Assembly: GCA_964411505.1 (NCBI GenBank) | Contig: CAYPLH010000032.1 | Coordinates: forward strand, 1 to 43,985 | DNA from: CAYPLH01 sp964411505 | GTDB lineage: Bacteria > Bacillota > Clostridia > CAYPLH01 > DUMO01 | DNA length: 43,985 bases | Direction: 5' to 3' | Shown here: positions 33,717 through 41,361 of the stretch, one piece after another | How positions within the stretch are numbered: position 1 is the stretch's first letter | How the letters are laid out: every line of letters begins with the position of its first letter | Made by a program: the position numbers and the translations under genes | The notes under the pieces: generated by a model | The model's database searches: none | The model's input: only the letters and a program-made list of their open reading frames with translations | What the model was told of the DNA's origin: nothing

Positions 33717-34544
33717 ATGGCTAATAGAAGAAAAAAGAATACAGACAATAATATTTATATGATCTTGGACTTGGATGGAGACTTCGTAGGACCTCATCTG
33801 GTAATGGCAGTAGGGTACCTTGAATTCGACACAGACTTTTTTGGAAAGAAGATTGGGTTTTTAACATTTAGATATGATGGTATTTCCCCCATTCATTTTG
33901 ATGCCCAGTTGGAGAGACTGCATGATAAAGCTAGTTGGAAAAATTATGATTGCTTATATGTAAGGGTTCCCTCTGAGGATATAAAAATGTTGAATGTTTT
34001 AGAGAGGCAGGGTTATGAACTTCGTGATACATTACTAACCTTGGTGTATGAATTAAAGAATGAAGAGCTTTCAAAAAGGACAAAGGATTCATATAATATA
34101 CGGCTTTTTGAAGAAGAAGACTCTACTGCTATATGCAGTATCTCAATAAATGAATATAACCACAGCAGGTTTTTTACAGACCAACATCTTGCTCACAAAG
34201 CAAGTGAAATGTATGCGGCTTGGGCTTTAAATGATGCTCACAGTGAAGATACAGCAGTGTGGGTAATAGAGAAGGATGGAGAGGTTTCAGGATATATAAG
34301 CTGTAAATATGATTGGGGAGATAGAACAGGGATAATAAACCTGATTGCGGTTAAGAAAGAAGAACAGAGTAATGGACTAGGAAAAGCGCTACTTTATCAT
34401 GCAATAGAAGACATAAAGGAAAAGGGATTGCCCTATGTACAAGTTGGTACACATTTATCCAACACTAATGCACTGAACTTTTATCTAAAATCGGGATTTG
34501 TGGTAGAAAAGTCAGAGCACAGTTTGCATAAGTGGTTAACATGA
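33717..34544 (+). CDS. WecD-like GNAT N-acetyltransferase (amino-deoxysugar)
   Basis: A 275-aa protein. An N-terminal region (ILDLDGDFVGP, then LEFDTDFFGKKIGFLTF, then YDCLYVRVPSEDIKMLNVLE) resembles the N-terminal part of the dTDP-fucosamine acetyltransferase WecD/RffC. A C-terminal GNAT domain at about 128-275 has the acetyl-CoA-binding AVKKEEQSNGLGKALLYHAI (the R/QxxGxG/A motif as SNGLGKA) and NALNFYLKSGF. It probably acetylates a 4-amino-4,6-dideoxy sugar made by the aminotransferase encoded next. ATG 33717 follows the sugar transferase by 18 nt; the ribosome binding site is weak. Confidence 0.78.
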   Translation: MANRRKKNTDNNIYMILDLDGDFVGPHLVMAVGYLEFDTDFFGKKIGFLTFRYDGISPIHFDAQLERLHDKASWKNYDCLYVRVPSEDIKMLNVLERQGYELRDTLLTLVYELKNEELSKRTKDSYNIRLFEEEDSTAICSISINEYNHSRFFTDQHLAHKASEMYAAWALNDAHSEDTAVWVIEKDGEVSGYISCKYDWGDRTGIINLIAVKKEEQSNGLGKALLYHAIEDIKEKGLPYVQVGTHLSNTNALNFYLKSGFVVEKSEHSLHKWLT

Positions 34545-34577
34545 GAGGGCTAAATTGCGTTTAGTCCGTGGATGCTA

Positions 34578-34788
34578 TGAATGATATTGTATGCAGTGCA
34601 TATCTGGCTAATTATTTTGAGAAAACCAGCGGTGAGAAAGATAATAAAATGCTAACGCTTTATATGCGCCATCCGTGGCGCATAAAGCTAAAAAAACATC
34701 CTGTTTTTTTTACGCATTTTATTATCTTTCTCACCGGGTTTTCTGACAAAATAAAGCCAATGTTATGCACTACATACAATATCATTCA
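34578..34788. repeat. 211-bp palindromic element (MITE-like or structured RNA)
   Basis: Terminal arms of 24 bp at 34578-34601 and 34765-34788 (starting TGAATGATATTGTATG) pair with one mismatch. Further inward TATTTTG, AAAACC, GGTGAGAAAGATAATAAAAT pair with the right half, and an apical hairpin CTTTATATGCGCCA / TGGCGCATAAAG caps the centre. A frame of 80 codons crosses it but looks non-coding. It fills the gap between the acetyltransferase and aminotransferase genes, so it would be transcribed in the operon. It is unrelated in sequence to the 4401-4646 element. Confidence 0.78.
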
Positions 34789-34835
34789 ATCGACAAGAGC
34801 ATTTAAATAAAGCATATCCGGAAAGGAAAATACAC

Positions 34836-35996
34836 TTGACTAAAAGAGAAAAATATCTGCCTTTTGCAGTACCTCATATAGATGAAGAAGATATTAAAGA
34901 GGTGACTAAGGTTCTTATGTCCGGCTGGATAACCAGCGGACCTAAAAAAACAGAGTTTGAGAAAAAATTTTCCGAATATATAGGAGTTCGGCATGCTGTT
35001 GCAATGAACAGCTGTACCGCTGCCATGCATACAGCACTTATTGCTAAGGGAATAGGCAAGGGTGATGAAGTAATAACCACACCTTTTACCTTTTGCTCAA
35101 CGGTCAATGTAATCCTTCATACTGGTGCTACACCGGTACTTGTGGATATTGATCCCAAAACCTATTGTATTGATCCTTCGCTTATTGAAGAGAAGATCAC
35201 TAAAAGGACAAAAGCAGTCATACCGGTGCACTATGGTGGTCAGCCTTGTAACATGGATGCTGTTCTTGATATATGTAAAAAACATAACCTTTTTTGCCTT
35301 GAGGATGCAGCCCATGCAGTGAACGCCGAGTACAAGGGGAAAAAGATAGGCAGCTTTGGTGATACTGCTGCTTTCAGCTTCTATGCTACCAAAAACATGA
35401 CTACCTCCGAAGGTGGCATGCTTTCAACCAACGATGATGAGATTGCTGAAAAGGCACGTATTTTAAGCCTTCACGGACTTAGCCGGGATGCTTGGAAACG
35501 CTACGATAAGGAAGGCGCATGGTACTATGAGGTTGAATATCCGGGATTTAAGTATAACATGACCGATATTCAGGCTTCACTGGGTTTATCTCAGCTTAAA
35601 AAGCTTGAAAAGCTCCAGAAAACACGCGATATGTATGTTTCCATATACACAGAAGCATTTAAGGACCTGAGGGAAGTTGTAACCCCGGTGGAGGTTGCAG
35701 ATACAAAAAACTCCTGGCACCTTTATCCCATTCGCATTAATGGCGAATATGCGGATATTTCACGAAACGAATTTATTAAGCAGCTCGCAAAGCTAAATAT
35801 AGGCACCAGTGTACACTTCATCCCTATACATTATCACCCGTATTATAAAAAGGCGCTGCCCTATAAAAAAGGCGACTTCCCTGTTAGCGAGAAAGTATTT
35901 GAGACAATCGTATCTCTGCCGCTGTACCCTTCCATGACAGTTGCGGATGTGGAGTATGTAATTGAAGCGGTGAGGTATGTGGTAGTTGGGAAGTAG
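34836..35996 (+). CDS. DegT/DnrJ/EryC1-family sugar aminotransferase
   Basis: A 386-aa PLP enzyme. It shows SGWITSGPKKTEFEKKFSEY near the N-terminus, MNSCTAAMHTAL near 58, EDAAHAVNAEYKGKKIG near 157, the PLP-lysine stretch FSFYATKNMTTSEGGML (Lys about 185), and the C-terminal FIPIHYHPYYK. Members transaminate 4-keto-6-deoxy nucleotide sugars with glutamate as donor. Neighbours supply the dehydratase and the acetyltransferase, so a 4-acetamido-4,6-dideoxyhexose is likely. The start is TTG 34836 with GGAAAGGAAA about 8 nt upstream. The gene ends just before a CCAAC-type repeat hairpin. Confidence 0.92.
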   Translation: MTKREKYLPFAVPHIDEEDIKEVTKVLMSGWITSGPKKTEFEKKFSEYIGVRHAVAMNSCTAAMHTALIAKGIGKGDEVITTPFTFCSTVNVILHTGATPVLVDIDPKTYCIDPSLIEEKITKRTKAVIPVHYGGQPCNMDAVLDICKKHNLFCLEDAAHAVNAEYKGKKIGSFGDTAAFSFYATKNMTTSEGGMLSTNDDEIAEKARILSLHGLSRDAWKRYDKEGAWYYEVEYPGFKYNMTDIQASLGLSQLKKLEKLQKTRDMYVSIYTEAFKDLREVVTPVEVADTKNSWHLYPIRINGEYADISRNEFIKQLAKLNIGTSVHFIPIHYHPYYKKALPYKKGDFPVSEKVFETIVSLPLYPSMTVADVEYVIEAVRYVVVGK

Positions 35997-35997
35997 A

Positions 35998-36108
35998 AAG
36001 TAGAAAGTTGGAAAGTTGGAAAGTTGGAAGGTTGGAAAGGATGATGTAAGGATGATTACCTTTCCACCTTTCCAACTTTCCAACTGACAAACTGACCAAC
36101 CAACTACC
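35998..36108. repeat. Inverted CCAACTTT arrays forming a long hairpin
   Basis: Left arm 36005-36040 (repeats of GTTGGAAA) and right arm 36059-36085 (CCTTTCCACCTTTCCAAC) are largely complementary, with an 18-nt loop. More units (TGACCAAC) run to 36108. This is the only site where the 8-bp family occurs in both orientations. It may end transcription of the operon's second part. Confidence 0.85.
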
Positions 36109-36143
36109 TTGCTTTTTACTATAAAATTGCATATAATATATAT

Positions 36144-36165
36144 AAATAAGCAAGCAAGCAAGCAA
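36144..36165. repeat. (AAGC)n short tandem repeat
   Basis: About five AAGC units (TAAGCAAGCAAGCAAGCAAG), followed by GTAGGTG. A simple sequence repeat in the gap before the nucleotidyltransferase gene. Confidence 0.85.
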
Positions 36166-36258
36166 GGTAGGTGTTAGAACGTTTAAAAATGTTAAGGAAT
36201 CGGGAAGAGTACGATTGTCTCGACATTAAATGGATGACCATGCAAAGAGGTGATAGAT

Positions 36259-36576
36259 GTGGGAAAAGCCAACAGCAAAACTATTTTAACTTTTGGGGAA
36301 ATAAAAGAACGCATTATCCCACTTTTGAATAGATATGGTATTAAACGCGCAGGGCTCTTTGGTTCTTATGCAAGAGAACAGGGTTCTTCATCGAGTGATC
36401 TTGATTTTGTATTGGATGTGCCTGATAGTATGGACTTTTCAGAACTAATGGGATTACAGGAATTATTAAAAGAGGTATTAGATAAAGAAGTTGATATTGT
36501 TGAATTTTCTGAATTAAAAGGTGAGATGAAATATAATGTTTTAAAGGATATGGTGCTACTCTATGAGCAGAGATGA
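36259..36576 (+). CDS. MNT-type nucleotidyltransferase, orphan
   Basis: A 105-aa minimal nucleotidyltransferase of the MloA/MntA type. It shows IIPLLNRYGIKRAGLFGSYA then REQGSSSSDLDFVLDV (GSx10DxD near residues 37-50) and DKEVDIVEF with the third Asp. GTG 36259 has AGAGGTGAT a few bases upstream; the longer GTG 36250 start lies inside that site. Its 3' end overlaps by 14 nt a frame beginning MSRDEAYLI, the start of a HEPN gene that is cut after 9 codons. It is thus an antitoxin without toxin. Confidence 0.85.
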   Translation: MGKANSKTILTFGEIKERIIPLLNRYGIKRAGLFGSYAREQGSSSSDLDFVLDVPDSMDFSELMGLQELLKEVLDKEVDIVEFSELKGEMKYNVLKDMVLLYEQR

Positions 36577-36592
36577 AGCATATTTAATTTAA
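36563..36592 (+). pseudogene. HEPN (DUF86) toxin, 9-codon stub
   Basis: ATG 36563 opens MSRDEAYLI and then stops. MSRDxAYLxDI is the usual beginning of DUF86 HEPN proteins, and the 14-nt overlap with the MNT gene is the normal arrangement. The frame is lost at a junction near 36583-36588 with DUF1016 sequence. Confidence 0.6.
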
Positions 36593-36873
36593 GGTATATG
36601 CGACAATTCTACCTCGCTTTTTCAATTCGTCACACACTGTGTGATGAATTGTCTTGGTCGCATTATAGGCTGCTTTCAAGAATCGAAGATGAGGATATTC
36701 GACAATTTCATATTGATGAATGTGCAGAAGGAAATTGGAGTGTTCGCCAATTAGAAAGGCAAATTAATTCATTCTATTACCAGAGGATTCTTGCAAGCCA
36801 GAACAAGCAGATCGTTCGAAATGAAATTAATCAGTTAGGAAAAGAAATCCAAAATGAAAGGAGCTCCAAATGA
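36583..36873 (+). pseudogene. DUF1016 (YhcG-like) nuclease protein, internal fragment
   Basis: From 36583 the frame reads FNLRYMRQFYLAFSIRHTLC, then ELSWSHYRLLSRIEDEDIRQ and NWSVRQLERQINSFYYQRIL. This is the central part of the DUF1016 N-terminal domain (NLxxMRQFYLxF...LSWSHxxxLL...WSVRxLERQI). The family is about 330-350 aa with a C-terminal PD-(D/E)xK nuclease. Here the first part and the whole nuclease are missing. An in-frame ATG at 36598 could start a 91-aa product, but it has no ribosome binding site. Its stop overlaps the next ATG by 4 nt. Confidence 0.75.
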
Positions 36874-38228
36874 GTTTATTTAATGCCATTCAGAGTGGAG
36901 AAGGAAAAACTGTTGAATTTAAAGAGGAACTACCTAGCAGTCAAGCAATTGCAAAAACAGTCATTGCTTTTTCCAACACTGCAGGAGGAAAGCTCATTAT
37001 TGGTGTCAACGCTCAAGGCGCGGTTACCGGACTTGAGCCAGATGTGGATATTCTTGAACTGCAGGATAAAGTTGCTTCTGTAATCTATGACAATTGTTAC
37101 CCAAATGTTCTTCCAGATATTTATACGACGACCATAGATACTAAAATGCTATTAGTGATTGAGGTATACAGAGGCAATCTGCTTCCATATTATTTAAAAA
37201 AGTATGGGAAAAATGAAGGTGTCTATATACGTATTGGGGCGACAAATCGAAAGGCTAGTGATGAGAATATTCTTGAGCTCGAAAGACAACGGATGAACAT
37301 AAGCTATGATCAGGAAGTCAATAGGGAAGTTGATTTTTATTCTTTGGATATTTCATCGATATCAGATCGTTTCACTAAAATAAATAAATTATTAGATAAG
37401 ACAGTTATGAAGAACCTTAAATTGATACTTGAAGAGAATGGTACATTATATCCATCAAATGGTCTATTGATTTTACTCGGTAAGTTTGAACACGTCAGAA
37501 TTAAATGCAGTCGATTTAAGGGAACCACAATGGATGTGTTTTTGGATAGAAAAGAATACGATGGTGATTTATTCATACAACTTGAGAAAGCTGAGAGTTT
37601 CATCAAAAATCACATTAGTTTAAGGAGCAAGATTAAAGGGTTGCAACGTGAAGATCAATATGAAATCCCTCTGGAAGCTATAAGAGAAAGCATTATCAAT
37701 GCTGTTGTCCATAGAGATTACTCAAATGATGGCAGGGATATCAAAATTGGTATCTATGATGATATGGTGAATATTGTCTCTCCTGGTGCTTTTCCAAGTA
37801 CTATTACACAAGATGATCTTCTTGAAGGAAGGTCTGAAATTCGAAACAAAGTGATTGCCAGAGTTTTCAAAGAACTAAATTATATAGAGCAGTGGGGCAG
37901 CGGCATTCGTAGAATAAAATCAAGCTGCAAAGCAAGAGGTTTGAAAGAGCCTGAAGTTGTTGAAAAAGGCGATTCCGTGGATGTTAGTCTGTATAGAGAA
38001 GCAGTTGGGACGAGTGAAGCAAAAGTAGAGAATGTTGTTTTAACAGATCAAGAAGAAAAAATCATACAATACTTAAAAAAACATGATGGGCGAATTAAAA
38101 CAAAAGATGCCAAAAATATTTTAGGTGTTGAAGAACGTAGGGCAAGAGCAGTTTTGAAAGGGCTAGCAGACAGACAATTGATAGTTAAAAAAGGTAAAGG
38201 TCCTAGTACGTTTTATGAGATTAAATAA
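36870..38228 (+). CDS. Schlafen AlbA_2 / HATPase_c_4 domain regulator-like protein
   Basis: A 452-aa protein of the COG2865 type. The AlbA_2 domain occupies about residues 1-130 (GEGKTVEFKEELPSSQAIAK, then AFSNTAGGKLIIGV, then YIRIGATNRKAS). The HATPase_c_4 region occupies about 265-380 (PLEAIRESIINAVVHRDYSN, then VNIVSPGAFPS and EQWGSGIRRI). A C-terminal winged helix covers about 398-452 (EEKIIQYLKKHDGRIKTKDA). Such proteins are often annotated as ATP-dependent helicase-like or transcriptional regulators and are frequent in defence or mobile islands; the true role is unknown. AAAGGAGC before the ATG is a strong ribosome binding site inside the DUF1016 fragment, which may be all that preserved that fragment. 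Confidence 0.88.
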   Translation: MSLFNAIQSGEGKTVEFKEELPSSQAIAKTVIAFSNTAGGKLIIGVNAQGAVTGLEPDVDILELQDKVASVIYDNCYPNVLPDIYTTTIDTKMLLVIEVYRGNLLPYYLKKYGKNEGVYIRIGATNRKASDENILELERQRMNISYDQEVNREVDFYSLDISSISDRFTKINKLLDKTVMKNLKLILEENGTLYPSNGLLILLGKFEHVRIKCSRFKGTTMDVFLDRKEYDGDLFIQLEKAESFIKNHISLRSKIKGLQREDQYEIPLEAIRESIINAVVHRDYSNDGRDIKIGIYDDMVNIVSPGAFPSTITQDDLLEGRSEIRNKVIARVFKELNYIEQWGSGIRRIKSSCKARGLKEPEVVEKGDSVDVSLYREAVGTSEAKVENVVLTDQEEKIIQYLKKHDGRIKTKDAKNILGVEERRARAVLKGLADRQLIVKKGKGPSTFYEIK

Positions 38229-38256
38229 TCCGGCACTGCCGAATAGTGCCGGATTA
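38226..38256 (+). terminator. Perfect 12-bp hairpin after AlbA_2 gene
   Basis: TAATCCGGCACT and AGTGCCGGATTA arms around GCCGAAT, overlapping the stop codon. There is no T-run, so it is a probable but weak terminator. Confidence 0.5.
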
Positions 38257-38332
38257 TGCCGAATTATAATCTCAAGCACCCGTACTATCAAAAGGTGCTA
38301 TTTTATAAAAAAGCGATTTCCTTGATTACTTA

Positions 38333-38362
38333 TCCAACTGACCAACTAACCAACTGTCCAAT
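38333..38362. repeat. 8-bp CCAACTGA/CCAACTAA array
   Basis: Four NNYCCAAC-type units (ATCCAACTGACCAACTAACC onward) just before the ribosome binding site of the four-helix-bundle gene. Confidence 0.85.
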
Positions 38363-38381
38363 TATCCGGAGGTTTGCGATT

Positions 38382-38735
38382 ATGTATGATAACACAGATA
38401 AGTTAATTACATGGCGGAAATCACATGAGCTAGCACTAAAGATATATGAGATTACAACAGCCTTTCCTAAAGAAGAACTGTTTGGATTGACGTCACAAAT
38501 AAGAAGAGCAGCAGTTTCTATACCAAGTAATATTGTAGAAGGAAAAGCACGAGGTTCACTTAAAGAATACAAAAGATTCTTGCTAATAGCAAGAGGCTCT
38601 TTGGAAGAAACAAAATACCACTTGCTCCTGGCAAAAGATCTAAGTTATATAGATAAAATCACATATAAGGAAGTGTTAAGGTTAGCAAAGGAAGTAGGAA
38701 GACTGTTGAGCGGTTTAATAAAAACAGCAGATTAG
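38382..38735 (+). CDS. Four-helix-bundle (S23/23S-IVP family) protein
   Basis: A 117-aa protein (MYDNTDKLITWRKSHELALK, then LTSQIRRAAVSIPSNIVEGK and YLLLAKDL-like helices). It belongs to the four-helix-bundle family first named for the protein encoded in 23S rRNA intervening sequences, and forms pentamers in known structures. The exact role is not known; it is often found beside polysaccharide or mobile genes. An open frame extends to 38256, but ATG 38382 has CCGGAGGT about 9 nt upstream and starts at the family N-terminus, and the 8-bp repeats lie upstream of it. Confidence 0.88.
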   Translation: MYDNTDKLITWRKSHELALKIYEITTAFPKEELFGLTSQIRRAAVSIPSNIVEGKARGSLKEYKRFLLIARGSLEETKYHLLLAKDLSYIDKITYKEVLRLAKEVGRLLSGLIKTAD

Positions 38736-38756
38736 AAGAAAGTGTCAATGTATAGT

Positions 38757-38786
38757 ACCTTTCCAACCTTCCAACTTTCCAACTAA
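38757..38786. repeat. 8-bp CCAACTTT array abutting a start codon
   Basis: CCTTTCCAACCTTCCAACTT and one more unit end 4-5 nt before ATG 38790, in the place where a ribosome binding site should be. Confidence 0.85.
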
Positions 38787-38789
38787 ATT

Positions 38790-41333
38790 ATGAAAAATAA
38801 GATTGAAAATATCCTGCTGGTACTTATATGCATTCTACTGCCCTGGATGATTTACGGAAACATTAGTGAAGCACTCATAAACATGTCTTTGGCAGATGCA
38901 GTGTTTGTATTAACAGGAATATATTTATTAATAGAACAACTAGTAGAGATATATTGCTGGAAACGTAAAGGCAAAGAAAAACCTGTATTGCTAAGTAAGA
39001 GAACACTTTTTGCAGCAGGTTATTTTTTATTGCTTTTGTTAAGCCTTGTTATATCCCATTTTGCAGGTAAAAGAGATCCGAAGCTTGAAACAGTATCTCG
39101 TATGGCACTGGTGCTGGAAATTATAAAAACACTGGTTGTAGCAGGTTACTTTTTTGTTTCCTCCATAATGGTAAAGGATGAAAAAAGATACCGGCTTGTG
39201 CTCCATACTATGGTTTTCGGCAGCTTACCTGTAGCAGCTGTAGGCTTTCTTGCATATATTTATAACATACTGGATAAACCATTTTTTCTAAAGCAGTTTG
39301 AAATAAGAACAAATTTAAGATTTCTTGGAAGCTTTCAGGATCCTAATCTTTGCGCCTTTTATTTTTTGATGGTATTCTACCTTGGCTTGTATCTTTTTAA
39401 AGAGGCTAAGAGCCGGATTATTGCCTGGGCAATGGGCATAACCTCGATAATTTCACTGGTGGTAATAATCCTGACAATGTCAAGGGGAGCATGGCTTGCA
39501 CTGGGTAGCTCCTTTGTAGTATTTCTGATATTACAGCTTAGGAATTTACGTAAAGAGACAATTTTATTAGCGATAGTAATGCTTGTTGCTATTTTTTCCA
39601 TGATACAGCTTGACCTTCGGTACCTTGATGGGGATTTAACCTACAGGGTTATAGGAAGGATAGAGTCGGCACTTTATCAAGGCTCGGATGTGGACAGAAT
39701 ACGACTTTCCAAAGCTGCTTTGAAGATGGGTAATGAGCATCCAATATTTGGTTCAGGAAAAGGCAATTTTGAACTCAATGTACATTTATATCTTGAAGAA
39801 GATGAGCAGTTTCCCAATGAGCTTATACCCCATAATACCTTGCTCAGCTTCTATGCACAGCAGGGGATAATGGGTCTGTGCATTTTCTTGATGTTGCCTG
39901 CATATGTTTTTTATCATATTATAAAAAAGAAAACTGTTGGAAGCCCATATCACCAAACATTGTTTTTGGCATGGGCGATACAGTCTCTTACCATAAATAT
40001 TGAAAATATAAGGTTTGTGTGGTTTTTTGCAGGGCTGATATTTTCCTGGGTTTTGCTTGAATCCGAAAACTCTTATGAGATTACGCTTGTTAAAAATAGA
40101 AAATGGTTTCTTGCAGCTTGCAGTATTTTTACTTTGATTTTTCTGGCAGGATACTATGATACAGCAAGAAAGCTTCCTCTAAATATCTATATATACAACG
40201 GCAAAGTTACTGAACGTACAATAGATATTAAAGAGCCCGGAGTTTATAATTTGACGTTTGATATTCATACCGACACTAAGCTTCATAGTGTTGAAATATA
40301 TGAGCAGGATAGGCTTATTGATACACTGAGCTTTAAAAGTGCCTATGGATATGTAAACCATCCGATAAAGGTGGCAAACAACCTTAGCATAAAATTTATT
40401 AGTGGTGAAGATGGTTGGATGCGTGTAAGTGATGCGCATCTAAATAGTAGGGATAGTGTCAGAAGCTTGCAGGATTATATTTTTCTCCCTCGGTTTTTGG
40501 AAGACTTTTTGGATGAGAAAAAGCTTCTTGTCTACAACAGCACTTCTAAAGTGACACATGCCAAGGTTGATAAAGGAGAGGATGAGTTTTCTCCAATTGA
40601 TATTATAGGTGCAAGAGTTATTAAGTATTCCAACTTAACTACAGTGATGGAATTTGACGCGGTTTGCAAAGAGAAAATGGAGAGCTTGTATCAGCTGGAT
40701 TTAAGACTTGAGTTTGACAGCTTAAGCAGTCTTCTGGCTAATGAAACACAGAGGAATGTGTATTCACAAAGGTTCAGCCTTTCACCGAGGACAGAGCAAT
40801 GGGAAGCTGGCAAAGACTACACCACTAAAACTAACCGGCTGCTTTGGACGGATGATTTTGAATTGTTTGGACGGTTCTACGATTATACAAATAAAGTATA
40901 CAATCAGGAGACTTTCTTTCCTATACCTTATGAACTAACGTATGAAGAACAGGACATAAAGGAACTCGGGACAGAAGAATGGATAAATATTCGGTATGGC
41001 AAAGATAAGGAAGGGAGTATCAGGATAACCAATAATGGATGGGTTGAGACAAAACGATATAACCTTGAGCCGGGAGTATACAATATTGTATTTAAAGCAC
41101 AGGGATCTTATTTTGATGGAGAATTCTCCAAACTCAGGATAAGGGATAGTTACTTAAATGAAATAGACAGCTTTTTTGTGGATGGTGAGATGAGGACGTA
41201 TAAGGTGAAGTATTTGGTGGAGCAAAAGCAGGAGGGTGTAAGCTTTTTGCTGGAGCTGGTGAATTATAAGTCGGGGGAAGGTGGGAACAGGGGGTTGTTG
41301 GTGGAGCAGGGGTATGAGGTAGTGGGGGAGTAA
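38790..41333 (+). CDS. Second O-antigen ligase/polymerase-like membrane protein with long extracytoplasmic tail
   Basis: An 847-aa protein. Ten to twelve membrane helices occupy about 7-465, with the Wzy/WaaL segments RFLGSFQDPNLCAFYFLMVF, IILTMSRGAWLALGSSF, and EHPIFGSGKGNFELNV followed by PHNTLLSFYAQQGIMGLCIF (the catalytic-loop His). Residues about 467-847 form a soluble, probably external beta-rich region with two related parts (ERTIDIKEPGVYNLTFDIHT; ETKRYNLEPGVYNIVFKAQG), a plausible glycan-binding module. No Shine-Dalgarno is visible before ATG 38790, as the spot is occupied by CCAACTTT repeats. The last 130 bp are strikingly G-rich. The role is polymerisation or attachment of the surface glycan. 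Confidence 0.83.
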   Translation: MKNKIENILLVLICILLPWMIYGNISEALINMSLADAVFVLTGIYLLIEQLVEIYCWKRKGKEKPVLLSKRTLFAAGYFLLLLLSLVISHFAGKRDPKLETVSRMALVLEIIKTLVVAGYFFVSSIMVKDEKRYRLVLHTMVFGSLPVAAVGFLAYIYNILDKPFFLKQFEIRTNLRFLGSFQDPNLCAFYFLMVFYLGLYLFKEAKSRIIAWAMGITSIISLVVIILTMSRGAWLALGSSFVVFLILQLRNLRKETILLAIVMLVAIFSMIQLDLRYLDGDLTYRVIGRIESALYQGSDVDRIRLSKAALKMGNEHPIFGSGKGNFELNVHLYLEEDEQFPNELIPHNTLLSFYAQQGIMGLCIFLMLPAYVFYHIIKKKTVGSPYHQTLFLAWAIQSLTINIENIRFVWFFAGLIFSWVLLESENSYEITLVKNRKWFLAACSIFTLIFLAGYYDTARKLPLNIYIYNGKVTERTIDIKEPGVYNLTFDIHTDTKLHSVEIYEQDRLIDTLSFKSAYGYVNHPIKVANNLSIKFISGEDGWMRVSDAHLNSRDSVRSLQDYIFLPRFLEDFLDEKKLLVYNSTSKVTHAKVDKGEDEFSPIDIIGARVIKYSNLTTVMEFDAVCKEKMESLYQLDLRLEFDSLSSLLANETQRNVYSQRFSLSPRTEQWEAGKDYTTKTNRLLWTDDFELFGRFYDYTNKVYNQETFFPIPYELTYEEQDIKELGTEEWINIRYGKDKEGSIRITNNGWVETKRYNLEPGVYNIVFKAQGSYFDGEFSKLRIRDSYLNEIDSFFVDGEMRTYKVKYLVEQKQEGVSFLLELVNYKSGEGGNRGLLVEQGYEVVGE
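41273..41328 (+). other. G-rich stretch with five G-tracts
   Basis: GGGGG 41273, GGG 41283, GGGGG 41290, GGGG 41309 and GGGGG 41324 at the end of the ligase gene. It is strongly G-skewed against an AT-rich background and may form a G-quadruplex, although one loop is about 14 nt. Confidence 0.6.
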
Positions 41334-41361
41334 TCACCTATTAATTTTCAAGGTGCAAACA

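Noticed and set aside
34568..34810. 80-codon open frame
   Set aside because: It lies across the 211-bp palindrome and its sequence reflects the inverted repeat.
38256..38381. Longer start of the four-helix-bundle protein
   Set aside because: It translates across the 8-bp repeat array; ATG 38382 has CCGGAGGT upstream.
41134..41337. Pro-rich antisense frame
   Set aside because: It is a shadow of the G-rich end of the ligase gene with no ribosome binding site.
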